5,902 bases of DNA from an uncultured Bacteroidales bacterium (lineage in GTDB: Bacteria; Bacteroidota; Bacteroidia; Bacteroidales; Paludibacteraceae): contig CAMFEN010000075.1 of NCBI GenBank assembly GCA_945949375.1, forward strand, positions 1-5,902, read 5' to 3'. Numbering within the stretch: the first letter of the stretch is position 1; the number at the start of each line of letters is the position of its first letter. The notes below the pieces were generated by a model, which saw only the letters and a list, made by a program, of their open reading frames with translations, did no database searches and was not told the DNA's origin. The translations under genes were made by a program, and so were the position numbers. Positions 1-4,958 of the stretch are shown one piece after another.

Positions 1-761
1 GCACTATCATCGGTGCGCGCTTGGGACATTGCTGGTTCTACGAGTGGCACGATGTAACCAACCCTGCCTTGGCGCGCTACTGCGCCGCCATGGATATCTC
101 CACCGACCCCGTGCAGATTTTCGGCTGGACAATCAACTACCGCAATCCCTACATTGAGCATCCCTTCAAACTGCTCAAGATTTGGGAAGGCGGACTGGCG
201 AGCCACGGCGGCGCCATCGGGTTGATTATCGCTGCATGGCTGCTCGACAAGACGCAGTTTAAGAAATACCCACAATACCACACCTCGTGGATTTGGATAC
301 TCGACCGCCTGTGCGTGGGCGTGTGCTTGACGGCATTCTGCATCCGATTGGGTAACCTGATGAATAGTGAGATTTATGGTGGTCCCACCGATATGCCATG
401 GGGCTTTATCTTCGTTCGCGACGGGCAGACGGTGCCTTGCCACCCGACGCAAATCTACGAGATGCTCTACTGCCTTGTCGCGATGGCGGTAATATGGCCC
501 ATGTACTGGAAAGGCAAAGCCTACCGCCGCGAGGGGCTGCTCTTGGGCGTGTTCTTTGAGATTATCTTCGTTACCCGCTTCGGGCTGGAATTTATCAAGA
601 ACGACCAAGAACTCTTCGAGGCAGGGCATGTGCTGAACATGGGTCAGCTGCTCAGCATTCCCTTCATCCTCCTCGGCATCTACCTCATCATCCGCGCCTT
701 CCGCCGCCCCCTCCTCCCCGAAGTCCCCAAAGCCCCCGAGGTAAAAGAGAAGGGGAAATAG
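1..761 (+). CDS. lgt: Prolipoprotein diacylglyceryl transferase (Lgt), 5' end cut by window
   Basis: Lgt is an inner-membrane enzyme that moves diacylglyceryl from phosphatidylglycerol to the lipobox cysteine of prolipoproteins, the first step of lipoprotein maturation. The frame is open from base 3 and reads T-I-I-G-A-R-L-G-H, the usual Lgt segment, so the TTG at 21 is internal and roughly 50-60 N-terminal residues lie outside the window. Visible hallmarks: GGLASHGG, with the family's conserved His at 204-206; the Lgt signature RLGNLMNSEIYGG from base 345 (Arg, Asn, Asn, Glu and Gly all present); the HPTQIYE motif from 441; and TRFGLEFIKNDQ from 573, with the conserved Arg and Glu. Several hydrophobic membrane spans alternate with these motifs, and the protein ends in a short Pro/Glu/Lys-rich tail before TAG at 759-761. 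The known catalytic and substrate residues in this part look intact. Assignment is from family motifs; co-transcription with the next gene is uncertain because of the 96-base gap. Confidence 0.95.
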   Translation, partial: TIIGARLGHCWFYEWHDVTNPALARYCAAMDISTDPVQIFGWTINYRNPYIEHPFKLLKIWEGGLASHGGAIGLIIAAWLLDKTQFKKYPQYHTSWIWILDRLCVGVCLTAFCIRLGNLMNSEIYGGPTDMPWGFIFVRDGQTVPCHPTQIYEMLYCLVAMAVIWPMYWKGKAYRREGLLLGVFFEIIFVTRFGLEFIKNDQELFEAGHVLNMGQLLSIPFILLGIYLIIRAFRRPLLPEVPKAPEVKEKGK

Positions 762-775
762 AAGGAAAAACCTTG

Positions 776-796
776 CTGCGGGCTGCGCCCTTGCAG
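776..796 (+). other. Imperfect GC-rich hairpin between lgt and the next gene
   Basis: CTGCGGGC (776-783) can pair with GCCC (787-790) and GCAG (793-796) around a TGC loop, leaving a two-base TT bulge on the 3' arm. It lies 15 bases after the lgt stop in a 96-base gap. No T-run follows, so it is not a textbook intrinsic terminator. It could slow transcription, protect the lgt mRNA 3' end, or be part of a dispersed intergenic repeat. The rest of the gap (797-857) becomes A/T-rich toward the next start codon, and I see no strong promoter in it. Confidence 0.3.
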
Positions 797-857
797 AGAT
801 TCTGAAGGATTATTGCGGAAGATAACTTGTTCATTTATAACTAACCTTCTACTACTT

Positions 858-1886
858 ATGAAAACCTTTATTTGTGTCCTTTTATGCCTATGTTTGGGCA
901 TTGTCTCTGCCTCGGCGGAGAGCACGCGTTTTGGCGAGGGGCTGTTTCGGTGTGCGGAGTGGGGGCATAGCCTCTATGCCGATGAGCACCCGAACTTTGT
1001 CCGCATGGACGTTCCCTACACCTCCAACCGCCCCATCTACGACTACGGCGCGTCGGGCGAAGCCTACCGCTGGCAGACTATGGGGATATTCGGTATGCAG
1101 TTGCCGCTCTGGTACGGGCAGGTGGGCGACAGCACGATGGCTATCAGCGTGGTGAGCGATATGTCCGCCAACCTGTGGATGGACCTTTTCGGCAAAAAGA
1201 CTTCCCCCATCGTGGATTGCGACTACCGCATCGGGCTGCCGACCGTGGCGTTCCTGCACCGAATCGACAAGGGTTTTGCCCGCAACTACGCCCTCAGTTG
1301 GTCGCCCTTCAAGCACGAATCGACCCATATCGGCGACGAGTTGCAGATACAGCATGTGGAGCAAGAGCATGCCCTGAAGCGCGTGAATGTGTCGTACAAC
1401 TACACCGAACTGACCTTCACCCTCAACGAGGCAGAGGACCGCCGTGCGGAGAATCATTGTTTTCGCGTGGGGCTGATGTTGCTCTGGGATTGGAAAGAAG
1501 GCTGGTATCATATCTATGAAGAGGACGGCGATGCCTCGCTCGCACAGCCTCGTCTTTCGCCATGGGAAGCCTACTTGCAGTACCAATACCAGTCGCCCAC
1601 GAGCAAGCACGGCTTCCAAGGTATTGCCTCGGCGGAGATACGCAACCGCGCCCTCTACGGCTACGACCTGAGCAACCGCGAAGGGGAGACACCCTTGCTG
1701 CAAGACGAAGGGCGCGTCTTTAGCTACAATGTCTTTATCGGCGCCCGCTATTGCGCACCGCGCTACCACGGTATCTACTCCCATTGGTCGCTCGGCATAC
1801 GCGCCTACCATGGCAACTGTCCCTACGGGCAGTTCCGCAACATAAAGAACTTCAATCAAATAGGATTATGTCTGATAATAGAATAG
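858..1886 (+). CDS. Secreted, probable outer-membrane beta-barrel protein, DUF1207-like
   Basis: Function unknown. The ATG at 858 is preferred over the upstream in-frame TTG at 813 because it begins a clean signal peptide: MK, a hydrophobic core to about residue 16, and an ASA|ES cleavage site after Ala20. No lipobox precedes any of the Cys residues, so it is probably not a lipoprotein. The mature protein (about 322 aa) is rich in Tyr, Trp and Gly with alternating short strands, as in an outer-membrane barrel. Two stretches recall DUF1207 proteins (judged from memory): residues 120-161, with DCDYRIGLP and then KHESTHIGDE (His153, Ser155, His157, Asp160, Glu161), and the C-terminal GIRAYHGNCPYGQF followed by a final strand. 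His/Ser/acidic residues grouped in a barrel could be catalytic, as in outer-membrane lipid hydrolases, but this is speculation. Its last 19 bases overlap fmt in another frame, suggesting co-transcription. No good Shine-Dalgarno is seen. Confidence 0.75.
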   Translation: MKTFICVLLCLCLGIVSASAESTRFGEGLFRCAEWGHSLYADEHPNFVRMDVPYTSNRPIYDYGASGEAYRWQTMGIFGMQLPLWYGQVGDSTMAISVVSDMSANLWMDLFGKKTSPIVDCDYRIGLPTVAFLHRIDKGFARNYALSWSPFKHESTHIGDELQIQHVEQEHALKRVNVSYNYTELTFTLNEAEDRRAENHCFRVGLMLLWDWKEGWYHIYEEDGDASLAQPRLSPWEAYLQYQYQSPTSKHGFQGIASAEIRNRALYGYDLSNREGETPLLQDEGRVFSYNVFIGARYCAPRYHGIYSHWSLGIRAYHGNCPYGQFRNIKNFNQIGLCLIIE

Positions 1887-2809
1887 TTTATATGGGCACG
1901 CCGGATTTTGCCGTAGCAGGTCTGCGTGCGTTGGTGGAGAACGGATACAACGTAGTGGCGGTGGTAACCATGCCCGACAAGCCTGCGGGAAGGGGGCATA
2001 AGGTGCAGTTCTCGCCCGTGAAGCAGTATGCGTTGGAGGCGGGGCTGCCTGTCTTGCAACCCGAGAAACTGAAAGATCCCGCTTTCGTGGAGGAATTGGC
2101 ATCCTACCATGCTGACCTGCAGATAGTGGTAGCCTTCCGCATGCTGCCCGAGGTGGTATGGAGCATGCCGCGGTTGGGCACTTTCAACCTCCACGCCTCG
2201 CTCCTGCCGCAGTACCGCGGTGCCGCGCCTATCAACTGGGCTGTTATCAACGGCGACCGCGAGACCGGCGTAACCACCTTCATGCTCAAACACGAGATAG
2301 ACACGGGCAACATCATCCTGCAAGAGCGCATTGCCATTGGCGAGAACGAGAATGTCGGCTCTGTGCACGACCGCCTGATGGACCTTGGCACCGGCGTTAT
2401 CCTCCGCACCGTGGACATGATTTTCGACTGCGACGCGCGCGGCGTTGCGCTCCCCACGCAGCCACAAGACGAGTCTATATTGCTGCGCCCCGCCCCAAAA
2501 ATCTTCAAAGACACATGCCGTATCGATTTCTCGCAACCCGCTGCCGCGGTGCATAACTTCATCCGCGGACTAAGCCCCTACCCAGCCGCGTGGTGCGACC
2601 TGACGCTCAACGGACAGACCTACGAAAACGTAAAGGTGTTTGCGGCGGCAGTGGTTGCCGCAGAACAAGGAACCAAGAACCAAGAACAAGGACAAAAGGG
2701 GCATATCCTCGTACCCTGCGGCGACGGCAACTATATCGACTTGCTCGAATTGCAACTGCCAGGGAAGAAACGCATGGACGCCAAATCACTATTGAATGGA
2801 CTGAAATGA
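1868..2809 (+). CDS. fmt: Methionyl-tRNA formyltransferase
   Basis: Fmt transfers a formyl group from 10-formyl-tetrahydrofolate to methionyl-tRNA(fMet), making the cytosolic initiator tRNA for translation. The protein is 313 aa, normal for the family. The ATG at 1868 gives the typical N-terminus MSDNRIVYMGTPDFAV; upstream in-frame codons lie within the preceding gene. The catalytic domain (about residues 4-200) has FNLHASLLPQYRGAAPINWA and EIDTGNII, supplying the Asn-His-Asp catalytic set at N107, H109 and D145. The C-terminal tRNA-binding domain (about 205-313) includes NFIRGLSPYPAAW and ends with LPGKKRMDAKSLLNG. A low-complexity EQGTKNQEQGQKG segment (266-278), encoded by 7-base repeats, sits in a C-domain loop where relatives carry a proline-glycine hairpin. 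The start overlaps the upstream gene by 19 bases, and the stop overlaps the next start as ATGA. AGGA lies only two bases before ATG, too close for a normal ribosome site. Confidence 0.96.
   Translation: MSDNRIVYMGTPDFAVAGLRALVENGYNVVAVVTMPDKPAGRGHKVQFSPVKQYALEAGLPVLQPEKLKDPAFVEELASYHADLQIVVAFRMLPEVVWSMPRLGTFNLHASLLPQYRGAAPINWAVINGDRETGVTTFMLKHEIDTGNIILQERIAIGENENVGSVHDRLMDLGTGVILRTVDMIFDCDARGVALPTQPQDESILLRPAPKIFKDTCRIDFSQPAAAVHNFIRGLSPYPAAWCDLTLNGQTYENVKVFAAAVVAAEQGTKNQEQGQKGHILVPCGDGNYIDLLELQLPGKKRMDAKSLLNGLK
2663..2697 (+). repeat. Degenerate 7-base tandem repeat within fmt
   Basis: Five consecutive heptads can be read: gaacaag, gaaccaa, gaaccaa, gaacaag, gacaaaa. The middle two are identical and the others differ by one to three bases. 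They encode residues 266-277 of Fmt, a polar Gln/Glu/Lys/Asn stretch in the C-terminal domain. Because seven is not a multiple of three, adding or losing one unit would shift the fmt frame; only changes in steps of three units keep it. I see no second copy in the window. Confidence 0.75.
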
Positions 2810-3360
2810 ATCCCCTCACTCTGATTGACAAATACTACGCCGGCATCCCCGCCTTGCGGGAGGTGCTGCTGACGCACAGCAGGCAGGTGGCAGACCGCGC
2901 GTTGGCGATTGTGGACGCGCACCCCGAGTGGGTAGCGAGCGGCGAAGTGGACAGACAGTTTGTAGAAGAAGCCGCCATGCTCCACGACATCGGTATCATC
3001 TTCTGCAATGCCCCGAAAATCCACTGCACCGGCAGCCACTCGTATATAGAGCACGGCTACCTTGGAGCGGAACTGCTGCGGCAGGAGCGCCTGCCCAAGC
3101 ATGCCTTAGTCGCTGAGCGCCACACAGGCAGCGGTATCACCGAGGAGCAGGTGGAGCGCGAAAACATACCCATCCCCTTGCGCGACTACTGCCCGCAGTC
3201 CTTGGAGGAGAAAATCATCTGCTATGCCGATAAGTTCTACTCCAAGAGCCACTTGGGCGAGACCCTATCCATCGACCATGTCCGCCGCAACATCTGGAAA
3301 TACGGCCACGACTCCGTGGTGCGATGGGAGGCAATGGAAAAACTAATAAATTCAAAATAG
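2806..3360 (+). CDS. Small HD-domain metal-dependent phosphohydrolase
   Basis: This 184-aa protein has the HD superfamily metal ligands in order: His24 (LTHSRQVADRA), His60-Asp61 (AAMLHDIGII), His83 (IEHGYLGAELL), His106 (AERHTGSGI) and Asp142 (ICYADKFYSKS). The extra histidines between the HD pair and the last Asp suggest a two-metal site, as in YqeK-type Ap4A hydrolases and HD-GYP proteins. The stretch from AERHTGSG through SLEEKIICYADK also resembles the HD family TIGR00295, best known from archaea (recalled, not searched). The natural substrate, probably a nucleotide or other phosphoester, cannot be read from the sequence. No signal peptide or membrane span is visible, so it is cytosolic. 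The ATG at 2806 overlaps the fmt stop as ATGA, which implies translational coupling; upstream in-frame codons fall inside fmt in another frame and are ignored. dapF starts four bases after its stop. The gene is very GC-rich (42 of 60 bases in 2881-2940). Confidence 0.88.
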   Translation: MNPLTLIDKYYAGIPALREVLLTHSRQVADRALAIVDAHPEWVASGEVDRQFVEEAAMLHDIGIIFCNAPKIHCTGSHSYIEHGYLGAELLRQERLPKHALVAERHTGSGITEEQVERENIPIPLRDYCPQSLEEKIICYADKFYSKSHLGETLSIDHVRRNIWKYGHDSVVRWEAMEKLINSK

Positions 3361-3364
3361 TACT

Positions 3365-4174
3365 ATGCGATTTACTAAAATGCACGGTCTGGGAAATGAC
3401 TACATCTATTTTGATTTAGTTTCCATGCCCATGTCTTCTATTGATTGGCAGACGATGGCGATTCGGTTAAGCAATCGTCATACAGGAATTGGCGGAGATG
3501 GTATTGTACTGATTATGCCAAGTGATACTTGCGACTTTCGAATGCGTATCTTCAATGCGGACGGCTCAGAAGCGGAAATGTGCGGCAATGCCTCGCGCTG
3601 CATTGGCAAATACGTCTTTGAGCGCGGGCTTACAAACAAGACAACCCTCACCTTAGAAACCGGCGCGGGAGTGAAGACCCTACATCTGCATGTAAGCAAT
3701 GGAGAGGTGGAATCAGTTAGTGTCGAGATGGGAAAAGCCTTATTGGAAGATGGATTAAGGCAAGAACATAAACGCACTTCATCTGATATTTTGCCCCCCT
3801 TGTTTGTTGTCAATATGGGCAACCCACATGCAGTAGTGATGGTGGAAGGAGAAATTACCGATGAGATGGTGATTCAGTTAGGTCCCCGCATTGAAAAAGA
3901 CAAACGCTTTCCGGCGGGGACCAACGTGGAGTTTGTACGTGTAGAAAACCGCAAAGAACTAACTATGCGCGTATGGGAGCGAGGTAGCGGCGAGACGATG
4001 GCATGCGGTACAGGCGCGTGTGCCAGTGCTGTAGCCGCATTCGCAAAGGGGCTTACTGACAATGAGATAACGGTGCATTTGCGGGGTGGAGATCTATCTA
4101 TTCGTATAGACGAAGATTGGAATGTGCTGATGACCGGCAGCGCAACCTTCGTCTTCGACGGAGAGGTTGATTAG
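3365..4174 (+). CDS. dapF: Diaminopimelate epimerase
   Basis: DapF converts LL-2,6-diaminopimelate to the meso form, the precursor of lysine and of the peptidoglycan cross-linking residue; it is cytosolic and needs no cofactor. The 269-aa length and the start MRFTKMHGLGNDYIYFD are typical. The two catalytic cysteines of this two-base epimerase are present: Cys73 in NADGSEAEMCGNASRCIG and Cys214 in ETMACGTGACAS. Other conserved parts are HTGIGGDGI (39-47), NMGNPHAV (150-157) and PAGTNVEF (183-190). It starts four bases after the HD gene, in the same operon-like run. Base use differs from its neighbours: I counted 375 G+C in 780 bases (48%) over 3361-4140. It has six TTA, three CTA and three TCA codons, while the first 229 codons of fmt have none. 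No dapL follows it here; instead the stop overlaps that of the converging methyltransferase gene. The different composition could mean separate acquisition or weak expression bias. Confidence 0.96.
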   Translation: MRFTKMHGLGNDYIYFDLVSMPMSSIDWQTMAIRLSNRHTGIGGDGIVLIMPSDTCDFRMRIFNADGSEAEMCGNASRCIGKYVFERGLTNKTTLTLETGAGVKTLHLHVSNGEVESVSVEMGKALLEDGLRQEHKRTSSDILPPLFVVNMGNPHAVVMVEGEITDEMVIQLGPRIEKDKRFPAGTNVEFVRVENRKELTMRVWERGSGETMACGTGACASAVAAFAKGLTDNEITVHLRGGDLSIRIDEDWNVLMTGSATFVFDGEVD

Positions 4175-4183
4175 ATTTCTTTT
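4144..4183 (+). terminator. Candidate terminator hairpin inside the 3' end of dapF
   Basis: AACCT (4144-4148) pairs with AGGTT (4164-4168), and inside them CGTC (4150-4153) pairs with GACG (4157-4160) around a TTC loop, leaving a 1-by-3 internal loop. A T-rich stretch (atttctttt, 4175-4183) follows about six bases after the stem. The hairpin lies within the last dapF codons and the T-rich stretch within the end of the opposing gene. The distance from stem to T-run and the internal loop make it a weak candidate for ending plus-strand transcription. On the minus strand no U-run follows the stem, so it would not end the opposing transcript in the same way. Confidence 0.3.
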
Positions 4184-4935
4184 GCCCGTTGTCGGATAGC
4201 CTCGTAAATGAGAATGCCTGCGGCAACGGATACGTTCAGGCTCTCTATGGTGGCGGTCATAGGTATGCGCACCTTGTCGGTGCAACGCTTTAAGTTCTCC
4301 TCGTAGATACCTTTTTCTTCCGACCCCATCACGATGGCGGTGGGTACGGTCATATCGACGCTTGTGTAGCAGGTGTCGGTATGCTCGGTGGCTGCCACGA
4401 TGCGCAAGCCGCTGTCGCGGAGGTAATCTAAGGTGTTTTGCAGGTTCTCCACTTTGCAGACAGGTAGCGTATGCAGTGCCCCCGCCGATGTCTTGATAGC
4501 ATCGCCGTTGATGGCTACGCTGCCACGGTTGTTGATGATGAGCGCATGCACGCCCGCGCAGACACAAGTACGAGCAATAGCGCCGAAGTTGCGCACATCG
4601 GTAACGGCATCCAATACCATGAGCAGCGGCGTCTTGCCCTCTTCAAACAAGTTCTGCACAATGTCTTCCACACGGTGGAAAGCAATCGGCGAGAGGAAGG
4701 CAATCACTCCTTGGTGGTTCTTGTCGGTGTACTGATTGAGTTTCTCAATGGGCACTTTCTGGATGGGCGTAGCCGTGCCCTCCAAGCGTTGGAGCAGTTC
4801 CCTGCCGATGGCACTGCTCATATCACGGCGGATAAGTATCTTATCTATTTCTTTGCCCGCATCGATGGCTTCTATCACGGCACGAATGCCAAAAATCATC
4901 TCTTTCTCAGGCGGGCGACGAGTTTCGTAACGCAT
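4171..4935 (-). CDS. rlmB: 23S rRNA 2'-O-ribose methyltransferase of the RlmB/TrmH (SPOUT) family
   Basis: RlmB uses S-adenosylmethionine to methylate the ribose of a guanosine in the peptidyl-transferase region of 23S rRNA (Gm2251 in E. coli). The 254-aa protein has an N-terminal RNA-binding part (about 12-85, beginning MIFGIRAVIEAI and including NHQGVIAF) and a SPOUT domain. The three SPOUT motifs are complete: motif 1, LDAVTDVRNFGAIART (108-123) with conserved Asn116 and Arg122; motif 2, IVMGSEEKGI (201-210); motif 3, IPMTATIESLNVSVAAG (224-240) with Asn234. Motif 3 followed by an EAIRQR end favours RlmB over other TrmH relatives, though site specificity cannot be proved here. The gene runs opposite to dapF, and the stops overlap by four bases (TTAG: TAA on this strand, TAG on the other). 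It lies 23 bases after dsbD on the same strand, so the two are probably transcribed together. Confidence 0.9.
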   Translation of the reverse strand: MRYETRRPPEKEMIFGIRAVIEAIDAGKEIDKILIRRDMSSAIGRELLQRLEGTATPIQKVPIEKLNQYTDKNHQGVIAFLSPIAFHRVEDIVQNLFEEGKTPLLMVLDAVTDVRNFGAIARTCVCAGVHALIINNRGSVAINGDAIKTSAGALHTLPVCKVENLQNTLDYLRDSGLRIVAATEHTDTCYTSVDMTVPTAIVMGSEEKGIYEENLKRCTDKVRIPMTATIESLNVSVAAGILIYEAIRQRAKEI

Positions 4936-4958
4936 AATAATTTCAATTTAAAAGACCA
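4936..4958 (-). promoter_or_regulatory. A/T-rich translation leader between dsbD and rlmB
   Basis: The 23 bases between the dsbD stop and the rlmB ATG read, on the minus strand, tggtcttttaaattgaaat followed by tatt. There is no Shine-Dalgarno match. Unstructured A/T-rich leaders of this kind are common before Bacteroidota start codons, and this one supports the ATG at 4935. The gap is too short for a separate full promoter, which favours transcription from dsbD. Confidence 0.35.

Noticed and set aside
823..830. TAACTTGT as a Bacteroidota -7 promoter box (TAnnTTTG)
   Set aside because: The last two positions do not match and no TTTG-like -33 box is found at the right spacing.
813..857. TTG start 15 codons upstream of the outer-membrane protein ATG
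   Set aside because: It would put a polar segment before the signal peptide. The ATG at 858 gives a standard MK-plus-hydrophobic-core leader.
888..1859. Long antisense open frame (323 codons) across the outer-membrane protein gene
   Set aside because: It is codon-aligned with the real gene, so it stays open simply because that gene uses no TTA, CTA or TCA codons in this span. The product is low in recognisable structure and the plus-strand frame has a signal peptide.
1862..1870. AGGA before the fmt ATG as a Shine-Dalgarno
   Set aside because: Only two bases separate it from the start codon, too close for normal use, and genes of this group seldom rely on such sites.
1856..2554. Antisense open frame (232 codons) across fmt
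   Set aside because: It is also codon-aligned, and opens only because fmt lacks TTA/CTA/TCA codons here. Fmt itself is unmistakable.
2590..2805. N-terminal extension of the HD protein within fmt
   Set aside because: The extra residues are an out-of-frame reading of fmt, rich in Arg and unlike the HD family; the ATG of the ATGA overlap fits the family start.
4094..4567. Minus-strand open frame (157 codons) overlapping the end of rlmB and dapF
   Set aside because: It is rich in His and Arg, as expected of an out-of-frame reading of GC-rich DNA, and it runs through two well-supported genes.
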